Shown: positions 1 to 6,677, counted from the stretch's first letter. The stretch is 8,096 nt of DNA from CAYSLU01 sp964431965 (GCA_964431965.1 CAYSLU010000140.1:1-8096), one strand, 5' to 3'. The notes: generated from the letters alone by a model not told the origin. Program-made: numbers and translations.

Positions 1-62
1 TCGGAGTCGCGTAGTATCCCACGGGGCGGTGCCGTATCAAGCGGAAGTCGCTGCGCCGGACG

Positions 63-92
63 TTGACGCGGGCGGGCCGGTGCCCGTAGGCT
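63..92 (+). promoter_or_regulatory. weak candidate sigma70-type promoter before the PHP gene
   Basis: TTGACG at 63-68 matches the -35 consensus in 5 of 6 positions. TAGGCT at 87-92, 18 bases downstream, is a poor -10 (3 of 6). A start of transcription near position 99 would leave almost no leader before the ATG at 102, which fits the absence of a good ribosome binding site there. The rest of 1-62 shows nothing I recognise. This is a pattern match only; the true promoter could lie outside the window. Confidence 0.2.
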
Positions 93-101
93 GAACGGCA
101 C

Positions 102-956
102 ATGAACATCACATCCGACTGGCATTTGCACTCCCGCAACTCCTGCGACTCGGCGGCTCTGGCGCTCGATGACCTGGTGGCGCAGGCGCCGGGCCTGGGG
201 ATTCTCGACTTCGGCGTGACGGATCACATCCACACGCCGTTCAACCTGCCGGATCTCGTGGCGTCGCGGGCGGAGTTCGATTCCGCCCCCCGGTCGCCGC
301 GGTTCCACTTCGGAGTCGAGGTCAGCTGCGTTTCGCAGTGGGAGCTGGATGAGATCGCCCGGGGGTCCGTGAAGGACGCGGTGTATGGCATCCGGAGCGG
401 CGGCCCGGCGGGCGCCGCACCAGCCATCGGCATCTCGGAGGCGGACATCGATCGGCTGGGGGTGGAGTACGTGGTGGCCGGCACGCACTGGCCGCTCTAC
501 GTTCCGGTCGAGCGCGAGTCGATCATCCGAAACTACCACCGCCAGAACATGTTCCTCGCCACTCATCCGCTCGTGGATATCGTCGCGCATCCCTGGTGGT
601 GGCACGGCGCGTGGAAGGATGAGCAGGGGAACTACCCGGGCGATCCGTGGTTCGACGATTTCCGGAGGATCCCGGCGAGCATGCACGCGGAGTTCGCGGC
701 CGCCGCGGCTGAGCACGGGACGAAGGTCGAGATCAACATCGACGCCATCCTGCTGAACCCGCACTACCCGGAGCGATTCAAGCGCCAGTACATGGACTAC
801 ATCGCCTCGCTGCGCGCGGCCGGCGTTGCCCTGTCCGTCGGATCGGACTGTCACGCCGCGACCTACGAGGGCGTCTTCGCGGCCGCGGCTGCGATGCTGG
901 ACGACGCCGGCATCCGGGAGGCCGACCTCTGGGTCCTGCCGCCGCGGGCCGGGTGA
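102..956 (+). CDS. PHP-domain metal-dependent phosphoesterase (histidinol-phosphatase-like)
   Basis: A 284-residue protein of the PHP (polymerase and histidinol phosphatase) superfamily, whose members hydrolyse phosphoesters with a tri-metal centre. The full set of expected metal ligands is visible: DWHLHS with H8 and H10, the TDH triplet at 40-42, GVEVS with E73, GTHW with H129, AHPWWW with H163, VEIN with E210, and GSDCH with D249 and H251. There is no signal peptide or membrane segment, so it is probably cytoplasmic. The substrate cannot be read from sequence: histidinol phosphate is one option, but no other histidine gene is present. The start at 102 places the first metal motif at residues 6-11, as is usual for PHP proteins. 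There is only a weak TAGG upstream, so initiation may be leaderless or nearly so. It sits four bases ahead of the UbiA-family gene and is probably cotranscribed with it. The family call is firm; the function is open. Confidence 0.9.
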   Translation: MNITSDWHLHSRNSCDSAALALDDLVAQAPGLGILDFGVTDHIHTPFNLPDLVASRAEFDSAPRSPRFHFGVEVSCVSQWELDEIARGSVKDAVYGIRSGGPAGAAPAIGISEADIDRLGVEYVVAGTHWPLYVPVERESIIRNYHRQNMFLATHPLVDIVAHPWWWHGAWKDEQGNYPGDPWFDDFRRIPASMHAEFAAAAAEHGTKVEINIDAILLNPHYPERFKRQYMDYIASLRAAGVALSVGSDCHAATYEGVFAAAAAMLDDAGIREADLWVLPPRAG

Positions 957-960
957 TGTC

Positions 961-1827
961 ATGATCGACCGCAGCACACTGATCCACTTGCGCTTCCCGT
1001 TCTCCTTCTTCCTGGCGCCCATCGCGATGTTCGGGCTGTCGGAGTCGGGCGGGTCGCTCGATCCGCTTCGCGCCTCGCTGATCTTCGTCGTGCTGCACGG
1101 CCTGCTGTACCCGGCGAGCAACGGGTTCAACTCCTTCTACGACCGCGACGAGGGGAGCATCGGCGGGATCGAGCGGCCGCCGCCTGTCACGCGCGGCCTG
1201 CTCGTCTGGTCGCTGATTCTCGATCTCGCGGCGGTCGCGCTGGCCGCTCTGGTCAGCGTGCGATTCGCCGTTGTGGTCTGTACCTTCGGAATGCTCTCGA
1301 AGGCGTACAGCTGGCCGCCCATCCGACTCAAGCGGCGGCCCATCTTCTCCTGGCTCGGCATCGGGCTCGTGCAGGGCGGGCTTGTGTTTCTGGCGGCGGC
1401 GAGCGACGGCGGGGCGGCCGGACATGCGCCGGCCCCGGCCGCTCTGCTCAGCGGCGCGGTGGCGGTCAGCCTGTTCTATCTCGCGGGCTACCCGCTGACG
1501 CAGATATACCAGCACGCGGAGGACCGACGGCGGGGGGATCGGACGATCAGCATGGTGTGCGGGGTTCGGGGCACGTTCGGGCTGTCCGGGTTTCTGTTCT
1601 CGGCCGCGGCCGTCGCATTTGGGCTCCACTACGCGGTCGTGCGCGGCGAGCCGTGGCGGGCCGCGGCGTTTGTCGCCTGCCAGGTTCCGCTCGTGGTCTA
1701 CTTCCTGAACTGGGCGCGCCTGGCTTGGATGAACCCGGCGGCGGCCGACTTTCGGCATGCCATGGGCATGAATCTGCTGTCGGCCTTCGTCATGAACGGT
1801 TTTTTTGTGGGCATGATGTGGCGCTAG
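961..1827 (+). CDS. UbiA-family membrane prenyltransferase
   Basis: A 288-residue, strongly hydrophobic protein with about eight or nine predicted membrane helices. UbiA-family enzymes transfer a prenyl chain from a prenyl diphosphate onto an aromatic or other acceptor within the membrane. Two Asp-rich regions in the family's positions support the call: residues 57-69 (NSFYDRDEGSIGG) and residues 183-194 (YQHAEDRRRGDR). The first deviates from the canonical NDxxDxxxD, with Ser at the second position and Gly in place of the last Asp, though D61, D63 and E64 remain nearby. The second (D188-R-R-R-G-D193-R-T) looks canonical. The ATG at 961 follows the PHP stop by four bases and has GGTGAT just upstream; an in-frame upstream ATG at 826 lies inside the PHP gene and would add an unrelated Arg/Pro-rich tail, so I reject it. 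The gene ends directly at an intrinsic terminator. The acceptor is unknown. A non-quinone UbiA subfamily is likely, because no ubi or men genes are nearby. Confidence 0.88.
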   Translation: MIDRSTLIHLRFPFSFFLAPIAMFGLSESGGSLDPLRASLIFVVLHGLLYPASNGFNSFYDRDEGSIGGIERPPPVTRGLLVWSLILDLAAVALAALVSVRFAVVVCTFGMLSKAYSWPPIRLKRRPIFSWLGIGLVQGGLVFLAAASDGGAAGHAPAPAALLSGAVAVSLFYLAGYPLTQIYQHAEDRRRGDRTISMVCGVRGTFGLSGFLFSAAAVAFGLHYAVVRGEPWRAAAFVACQVPLVVYFLNWARLAWMNPAAADFRHAMGMNLLSAFVMNGFFVGMMWR

Positions 1828-1846
1828 CCCCCATAATGGGGGTTTT
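1828..1846 (+). terminator. intrinsic (Rho-independent) terminator after the UbiA-family gene
   Basis: Immediately after the TAG stop (1825-1827), CCCCCA (1828-1833) pairs perfectly with TGGGGG (1837-1842) around a three-base loop, and TTTT follows at 1843-1846. The stem is short but almost all G-C, and the T-run is in place. It should end the PHP-UbiA transcript and separate that unit from the downstream type III PKS operon, unless read-through occurs. Confidence 0.72.
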
Positions 1847-1876
1847 CCGCGGCAATCATTTCGGACCAGGTGCTTC

Positions 1877-2494
1877 ATGAACGTACTCGTTCGCTGCAAG
1901 ATGTGCGGTTACGTGATGGCGGAGGGCGCGCTCAAGGACGTGTGCCCGGCGTGCGGCGTGTCGCGCAAGCTGTTCGAGCCCTTCGTCGATCCCGTCGAGC
2001 CGGCACGCCGCCGCTTCCTGGCGCTCGACCTGCACCCCGTGGTGGTGCACGCGCCGCAGGCGCTGACGTTCCTGCCCCTGCTGCTCGAACTGGCCCGCCC
2101 GTTCCTTCCGGCGGCGTGGCTCGACTACGACGACAAGACGGTCGTCGTCATGGCCCTGATGCTGCCGGTCACGGCGGCCGGCGCGTTCGCCACGGGGCTG
2201 ATCGACGCGCAGGTCCGGTTCCGGCGGTTCCGGACGCCGATGCTCCGGCAGAAGATGGTCGTGGGCGTGGCGTTCTTCGTTCTGGCTCTCGCCATGGCGT
2301 GGCTGGCGCTTCACCCGGGGTGCTGCGGCGCCGGGGCAAGCCGGCTCCCGCTGCTGGCCGTGAACATCCTGGCGTTCGCGTGCTGCTCCTGGCTCGGCAT
2401 CATCGGGGCCAAGCTGGTCCCGGCTGTCTTCATCAAGGTCGGGCCGGTGCGCAAGCCCGACCCGGCCGCCGGCTCGCCCGGCCCGGTTGGCTGA
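1877..2494 (+). CDS. rubredoxin-like zinc/iron ribbon fused to a DUF2231-type four-helix membrane domain
   Basis: A 205-residue protein with two parts. Residues 7-27 form a small knuckle with four cysteines (CKMCG, C7 and C10; CPACG, C23 and C26), typical of rubredoxin-like domains that bind iron or zinc. Residues about 53-185 form a four-helix membrane domain (helices near 55-75, 90-110, 128-148 and 158-182). The domain opens with the LHPVVVHAPQAL stretch characteristic of DUF2231, a family of predicted inner-membrane proteins, some suspected of electron transfer. The knuckle should face the cytoplasm if the first helix runs outward; that is inferred. The ATG at 1877 has AGGTG at 1868-1872 as its ribosome binding site. 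An overlapping frame starting at 1870 is rejected because it lacks any domain and is Arg/Pro-rich. The stop at 2494 lies five bases before the flavoprotein remnant, which suggests a common transcript. Its role next to a polyketide synthase is unknown; an electron-transfer partner is conceivable. Confidence 0.82.
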   Translation: MNVLVRCKMCGYVMAEGALKDVCPACGVSRKLFEPFVDPVEPARRRFLALDLHPVVVHAPQALTFLPLLLELARPFLPAAWLDYDDKTVVVMALMLPVTAAGAFATGLIDAQVRFRRFRTPMLRQKMVVGVAFFVLALAMAWLALHPGCCGAGASRLPLLAVNILAFACCSWLGIIGAKLVPAVFIKVGPVRKPDPAAGSPGPVG

Positions 2495-2499
2495 TCCTC

Positions 2500-2601
2500 A
2501 TGGAGCCAACGGACATCGTGGTGGAGGGCGGAGGCCCGACCGGTTCGATGCCCGAGAGTCCCGTGGCCCGACACGGGCTGTCGATGGTCGTGCGGCCATG
2601 A
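2500..2601 (+). pseudogene. N-terminal remnant of an FAD-dependent oxidoreductase
   Basis: A 33-codon reading frame from an ATG at 2500 to a TGA at 2599-2601. Its product reads MEPTDIVVEGGGPTGSM for residues 1-17 and then VARHGLSMVVRP at 22-33. This is the start of a Rossmann FAD-binding fold: a beta strand (DIVV), the GxGxxG dinucleotide loop (G10-G11-G12-P-T-G15), the helix region with A23-R-H-G26, and the second strand (LSMVV), after which a complete enzyme would have an acidic residue and several hundred more residues. Here it stops. Substitutions relative to what the family usually shows (Glu before the Gly triplet where Val or Ile is normal, Thr for Ala in the loop, Pro-Glu in the helix) suggest relaxed selection. 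It sits between the DUF2231 gene and the type III PKS, and its TGA overlaps the PKS ATG as ATGA. No other piece of the flavoprotein is visible in the window. An alternative is a chance or functional leader peptide, but the match to the fold is too specific to ignore. Confidence 0.72.
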
Positions 2602-3698
2602 GCCCGGGCGTCTTCATCCATGCGATCGCCACCGGTGTGCCGGCCCTGACCGTCTCCCAGGCGGACGCCGAGTCGTTCATGCTGCGACACCTCGCGCTCA
2701 GCCCCGAGGAGCGCGCGTTCCTGCGGCGCGTATACGCGGGCTCGGGGATCGAGCGGCGCCATACGGTGGTCGATGACTTCGCGCGCGAGACGGCGGAGTT
2801 CACCTTTTTCGGCCGGACCGGGGCGCTCGAGCCCCAGCCCTCCACGGCGGAGCGCAACGCGCGCTATGCCGCCTTCGCGAATGTGCTGGCGGCGCAGACG
2901 GTGAGCCGGCTGCTCGAGCGCGTCCGCGTTCCCGCGCGGGGCATCACGCACCTGGTGACCGCGAGCTGCACGGGTTTCGCGGCTCCGGGCTTCGACTGCC
3001 ACCTGGTCTCCGCGCTCGGCCTGGATCCGGCGGTCCAGCGGTTCCACCTCGGATTCATGGGCTGCTTCGCCGCCTTCCCGGCGCTGCGGCTGGCGGATCA
3101 CATCTGCCGGTCCAGCCCGGATGCCCGCGTCGCGATCGTGAACCTGGAGCTGTGCACGCTGCACTTCACGACCGCCACGGATCCGTCGACCATCGTGACG
3201 CAATGCCTGTTCTCCGACGGCGCGGCGGCGATGCTGGTCTCGGCCGGGCGGGGCGACAGCGAGCGCCCGCTCTACGCCCTGCGGCACTTCGCCTCGCGCA
3301 TTCTTCCGGCCAGCGCGGGCGATATGACCTGGATCGTCGGCGACCACGGCTTCGAGATGGGGCTCACCGCGGCGGTGCCGCGGCTGATCGAGCAGCACGT
3401 TCGGAGCGTGCTGGAAGATCAGTGCCGGGCCGCGGGCATGACGCCCGGCGACGTGCGGCACTGGGCCATGCACCCGGGGGGGCGCGCCATTCTGGACAAG
3501 GCGGCCGATGCCCTGGGGCTGTCGCGCGAGCGGTTTGCGGCCTCCTACCGCATGCTGCGCGAGCATGGGAACATGAGCTCGGCGACGGTCGGGTTCGTGC
3601 TGGACGAAGTCGCCCGCGACAGCGCGCCGGGGCCTGTGTTCAGCGCCGCGTTCGGCCCGGGGCTGACCGTCGAGTCCGCGCTGCTGGAGCGCCTATGA
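2598..3698 (+). CDS. type III polyketide synthase (chalcone/stilbene synthase family)
   Basis: A 366-residue homodimeric-type ketosynthase of the thiolase fold, which condenses an acyl-CoA starter with malonyl-CoA units without a carrier protein. The catalytic triad is complete: Cys156 in LGFMGCFAAF, His292 in AMHPGGRAIL and Asn325 in EHGNMSSATVGF. Other family signatures are HLVTASCTGFAAPGFD (118-133), FSDGAAAMLVS (205-215) and the C-terminal FGPGLTVE (352-359). The length is normal for a bacterial member. The product is not predictable; bacterial relatives make alkylpyrones, alkylresorcinols or tetrahydroxynaphthalene. The ATG at 2598 puts a standard first strand (VFIHAIATGVP) at the N terminus. 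A TTG at 2487 in the same frame would add 37 residues of no recognisable structure and overlap two upstream frames. No Shine-Dalgarno sequence precedes 2598, so translation may be coupled to the short upstream frame ending there. The methyltransferase follows with an ATGA overlap. Confidence 0.93.
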   Translation: MSPGVFIHAIATGVPALTVSQADAESFMLRHLALSPEERAFLRRVYAGSGIERRHTVVDDFARETAEFTFFGRTGALEPQPSTAERNARYAAFANVLAAQTVSRLLERVRVPARGITHLVTASCTGFAAPGFDCHLVSALGLDPAVQRFHLGFMGCFAAFPALRLADHICRSSPDARVAIVNLELCTLHFTTATDPSTIVTQCLFSDGAAAMLVSAGRGDSERPLYALRHFASRILPASAGDMTWIVGDHGFEMGLTAAVPRLIEQHVRSVLEDQCRAAGMTPGDVRHWAMHPGGRAILDKAADALGLSRERFAASYRMLREHGNMSSATVGFVLDEVARDSAPGPVFSAAFGPGLTVESALLERL

Positions 3699-4462
3699 GC
3701 GGCCGACCGAGCGGCCGACCGAGCGGCTTCGGCTGCCGGCTGGAGCAGGCGGAGACCATGGACCGTCCGGACTGCGATCCGGCGATGCTGCGCCGCACGC
3801 TCCGGCAGTTCGAGCTGATCAACCGGCTCTTTTCTTCGAGTCGCCACCTGATCCGGCGCTGTATCTTCCCCGTGGTGGCCGCCGAGCCCGGCCGGGAATA
3901 CACGCTTCTCGACGTGGGGGCCGGGGGAGGGGATGTCGCGCGGTGGGTGGTTCGCGTCGCGCGGCGGCGCGGCTGGCGCGTCCGGGTCACGGCGCTGGAT
4001 GCGGATGCGCGGCTGATTCCGTGGCTGACCGAGTGGATGAGCGGCTACCCGGAGATACAGGTGCGGTCTGGGCGGCTCGAAGATCTGGGTGAAGTGTCCT
4101 TCGACTTCGTCTTTTCGAATCACGTCCTGCACCACGTCCCCGCCGGGGAGCTGTCGGACTTCATCGGCCGGTGTCACCGCGCCGCCCGCTGCGCCCTCGT
4201 GCTGAACGATCTTCGACGTTCGTCCGTTGCCTGGGCCGGCTTTGCGGTGTTCGGTGCGCTCTTCCTTCGTCGGAGTTACGCGACCGCCGATGGCCTCACG
4301 TCGATTCGTCGCGCCTACCGGCGGGCGGAGTTGGAGACGTTGCTTCCGCCCGGAAGCGCCAGTGCCGGCTGCCGCGTCGTCGAACTCCCGCCCGCGCGTC
4401 TCGCCGTGATTCGGGGCGGGAAGGCGACGGGTGCGCGCCCTCCGGCATCCCGCTCCGCCTGA
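3695..4462 (+). CDS. class I SAM-dependent methyltransferase of the type III PKS operon
   Basis: A 255-residue protein with a Rossmann-type methyltransferase fold. Motif I is YTLLDVGAGGGDVARW (69-84), the glycine-rich SAM loop. The acidic residue after strand 2 lies in TALDAD (99-104), and the FDFVFSNHVLHHVP stretch (136-149) matches the motif IV/post-motif region of small-molecule methyltransferases. It probably modifies the polyketide product by O- or C-methylation, which is inferred from the operon. The ATG at 3695 overlaps the synthase stop (ATGA) and has GGAG at 3686-3689 with ideal spacing, giving tight translational coupling. Residues 2-10 are an SGRP repeat encoded by a 12-base tandem repeat. 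A second possible start at 3758 (residue 22), with AGGCGGAG upstream, would skip the repeat and leave all motifs intact. The C-terminal 30 residues are Arg/Pro-rich and not conserved-looking. Confidence 0.88.
   Translation: MSGRPSGRPSGFGCRLEQAETMDRPDCDPAMLRRTLRQFELINRLFSSSRHLIRRCIFPVVAAEPGREYTLLDVGAGGGDVARWVVRVARRRGWRVRVTALDADARLIPWLTEWMSGYPEIQVRSGRLEDLGEVSFDFVFSNHVLHHVPAGELSDFIGRCHRAARCALVLNDLRRSSVAWAGFAVFGALFLRRSYATADGLTSIRRAYRRAELETLLPPGSASAGCRVVELPPARLAVIRGGKATGARPPASRSA
3697..3726 (+). repeat. 12-base tandem repeat, 2.5 copies, at the start of the methyltransferase gene
   Basis: The unit GAGCGGCCGACC occurs at 3697-3708 and 3709-3720, followed by the half copy GAGCGG at 3721-3726. The copies are identical. 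In frame it encodes Ser-Gly-Arg-Pro twice and then Ser-Gly. Because the unit is a multiple of three, copy-number slippage would keep the frame and only change the length of the N-terminal tail. Confidence 0.9.
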
Positions 4463-4559
4463 TCGGTTCAAGTGTCGAGGTGGCCCGCGACCTCCGGGCG
4501 CGCGCCGGCGCATGCTTGGCTCAGATCGGCTTCTGGTTCTTGCTCATCCGTTCCGTGGT
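4463..4559. other. short convergent intergenic gap
   Basis: Ninety-seven bases separate the stop of the methyltransferase from the stop of the minus-strand heparinase-like gene. A five-base stem (GAGGT/ACCTC, within about 4477-4494) with an eight-base loop is present but lacks a T-run, so I do not call a terminator. No other structure was recognised. Confidence 0.5.
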
Positions 4560-6677
4560 TCAGCCCAAGTCCACGGTTACACCCAACGGCGCCAGCGTGA
4601 CTCTGGCGTTCGAGGGACGTCCCGTCCGTCCGGCGTGCCACTGGAGCCGGGCCGTACCCGAGCCGAGGCCGTCGGCCCACTGGATGGATCGAGACGTGCG
4701 CACCCCATCCCCGGAAAGTTCGCCGGTCCCGAACACGGTCAGCGCCAGAAATACCCGTCCGCCTGACGCGGCTGAAAGCCGCGGATGGTCGATCCATTCA
4801 TCGACCGTTACGCTCACGGGCTGTATCGCCATGTGCAGGAACCGCAGACTTCGGCCGCCACGCCCGCCCAGAATATCCCAGTGACCAGCCGGTCCGAGTC
4901 GACGCAAGGTGTTCTTCGGGTCTGTTTGGAGCAGCCACTCGAACCGATGCTCCTCTCCGCGCGAGGGGATGAGCCAGTCGGCCACGACCACACAGGGCGC
5001 CGCCGCCGAGCGGCGCACCGCGAGCAGGCGCCTGGCGAGCCGGATGTGCTCGTACGCCCCGGCCGCATCGCCCAACGCCCACACCCAGTCGGCTTTCCGT
5101 CCCCATGTGACCAGACGGCCTGCGTTCGCCGCCGTGCTTTGAACCTGGCCGGCGCCGTCGATGAGCACCTGGTTGTGGGACGGCGCGAGGGCGCCCAGTC
5201 GTTGCACTTCGCTGCTGCCCGGGATCTGCTTCATCCCGTATCCGCTGTCGATGACAAAGCGCTCGCCGAGCGCGTACATGGTGAAGTTCAGCCGATCGCA
5301 CTGACTGTGTCCGCCCGGCCGGCCGCGGGTGCACTGGAAGGACACGTGCAGGTCGGCCGCCTGCCAGCCGGTGCGGACCACAAGATGCTGCTGATCGGGG
5401 AACTTGTGTACCGGCGAGACGCTGAAGTCTCTCGGATCGAGCGCGTCGCTCCGGGGGTGCCGTCCCAGCAGAACAAGCGGGAGTTCGCACAGGGAAGCGT
5501 TTGGCGTGAGCCGCAGATCGGAGCCGCCGGGCCCTTGGTGATGCCACCAGACCCAGTCGGCGGCGGGATCGTCCGTGCGTCGGGCCACGAGGGGCCAGAA
5601 TCCGGCGTGCGTCTCGTAATGGTTGTCGTTGAAATTGTTGAACGCGCCGCCACCGGGCAGCGTTTCCATCACCAGATAGCGGGGGAAGCGACGCCACGTC
5701 GCATGCGAGAAGAGATCTCTTCCGCATCGCCGGCGCAGGCCCTCGGCGAACAAGGTCAGGTAGTACATCGAGGCGGAGCCGTATGCGGAGCCCTCGAGCG
5801 GAGCGCCGTCGGATCCGGCGATGGTATCGAGCGTGAAGACGGCATAGGCCTCGGCCCAGGCCAGCACCTCCGACAGAACGCCGCGGCGTGACGCCGGCAC
5901 GTCATCGCTGAGCGCCAGCGCCAGCAAGCCGGCGCCGCTGAACCCGATCGGGGCGAAATTGTGACCCGGCTTATCGGCCCCGTAATAGCGATGGTTCAGC
6001 ACCCGCCAGAGGAATGGCTCGAAGTAGGCGGCGACATCCGCCCGTTCCGCCGGCCGCAGTCGGGCGCGCAAGAGATCGTATGCAATGGCAAAACCGAGCG
6101 TGGCGTGGCCAAGATCGAGCAGATTGTCATTGAGCCAGCCATGGTAGGGCGTCCCATAGTTGCAGCCCAGCGGGCGCCAGCCTTGCCGGATACCCGCAAC
6201 GGTCAGGAGAATGCCCTCGGCATGGGCGGCATACGGCTGCTCGCCGGAGAACGCCCATGCCCATGCCAGATCCTGCACGGCGCGGCCGAGTCGCCAGTGG
6301 CCCATGCGGCGCTGCCAGAGATCGGGGTTGTCCCGCTGCTGCCAGTCGATGTGACCGGGGAGGCCGGGGCGCATGTAGGTGCGGCACTGCGTGGAAAGGG
6401 CTTGCCAGGCGGCGGCGCTGACGGGATCGCGCTCGATCCGTCGGCGGACGGCGCGAATCTCGGCGGCGGATGCGATGAGGCCGCCATGCGCCGCGCGGCG
6501 CGGCCGGGGAGCCGGCGCCGGTAGATAGCGAGTGACAAAATCCACCAGGAGGGCCGCCTGCGCCTTGCCCGCGTGAATCATGTCGTCGAGAATCGCCGCC
6601 TCGGATCCGGGCAAGCTCCCCGCCCGACGACTCGCTGCGACTCGTTTCAGCAGACTGATTGTCTTCGGATCAGGCAT
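4560..6677 (-). CDS. heparinase II/III-family polysaccharide lyase-like protein
   Basis: A 705-residue protein with the two-part design of heparinase II/III and related alginate lyases, which cleave uronic-acid-containing polysaccharides by beta-elimination. Residues about 70-400 look like the helical (alpha/alpha) toroid, with conserved-looking stretches CNYGTPYHGWLNDN (172-185), GHNFAPIGFSGAG (238-250) and EGSAYGSASMYY (295-306). These are candidate sites for the catalytic Asn, His and Tyr. Residues about 425-700 look like the beta-sandwich, with GGHSQCDRLNF (455-465), FVIDSGYG (474-481) and SHNQVLIDG (500-508). The common HxHxD pattern appears here as GGHSQCD. There is no signal peptide or lipobox, which is odd for an enzyme usually exported. 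The ATG at 6677 has a strong ribosome binding site, AGAGGGG (complement of 6684-6690), six bases away. It is convergent with the PKS operon and has no partner gene. Substrate is unknown. Confidence 0.85.
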   Translation of the reverse strand: MPDPKTISLLKRVAASRRAGSLPGSEAAILDDMIHAGKAQAALLVDFVTRYLPAPAPRPRRAAHGGLIASAAEIRAVRRRIERDPVSAAAWQALSTQCRTYMRPGLPGHIDWQQRDNPDLWQRRMGHWRLGRAVQDLAWAWAFSGEQPYAAHAEGILLTVAGIRQGWRPLGCNYGTPYHGWLNDNLLDLGHATLGFAIAYDLLRARLRPAERADVAAYFEPFLWRVLNHRYYGADKPGHNFAPIGFSGAGLLALALSDDVPASRRGVLSEVLAWAEAYAVFTLDTIAGSDGAPLEGSAYGSASMYYLTLFAEGLRRRCGRDLFSHATWRRFPRYLVMETLPGGGAFNNFNDNHYETHAGFWPLVARRTDDPAADWVWWHHQGPGGSDLRLTPNASLCELPLVLLGRHPRSDALDPRDFSVSPVHKFPDQQHLVVRTGWQAADLHVSFQCTRGRPGGHSQCDRLNFTMYALGERFVIDSGYGMKQIPGSSEVQRLGALAPSHNQVLIDGAGQVQSTAANAGRLVTWGRKADWVWALGDAAGAYEHIRLARRLLAVRRSAAAPCVVVADWLIPSRGEEHRFEWLLQTDPKNTLRRLGPAGHWDILGGRGGRSLRFLHMAIQPVSVTVDEWIDHPRLSAASGGRVFLALTVFGTGELSGDGVRTSRSIQWADGLGSGTARLQWHAGRTGRPSNARVTLAPLGVTVDLG

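Noticed and set aside
778..1899. Long minus-strand open frame opposite the UbiA-family gene (373 codons)
   Set aside because: It is of low complexity and Arg/Pro/Gln-rich, and it crosses the terminator and two real plus-strand genes. No motif was recognised.
2487..2597. TTG at 2487 as the start of the PKS
   Set aside because: It would overlap the DUF2231 stop, add 37 residues without structure and read the flavoprotein remnant in another frame. The ATG at 2598 gives a normal family N terminus.
2433..3566. Long open frame on the minus strand opposite the PKS gene (377 codons)
   Set aside because: Its translation is rich in Arg, His, Gln and Pro with no domain, and it lies antisense to a protein with a complete catalytic triad. 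It is a composition shadow of GC-rich coding DNA.
4470..4500. Possible bidirectional terminator between the convergent genes
   Set aside because: Only a five-base stem with an eight-base loop and no T-run on either strand.
4785..5891. Plus-strand open frame opposite the heparinase-like gene (368 codons)
   Set aside because: No recognisable domain, and the minus-strand frame covering the same bases shows clear heparinase II/III motifs across its length.
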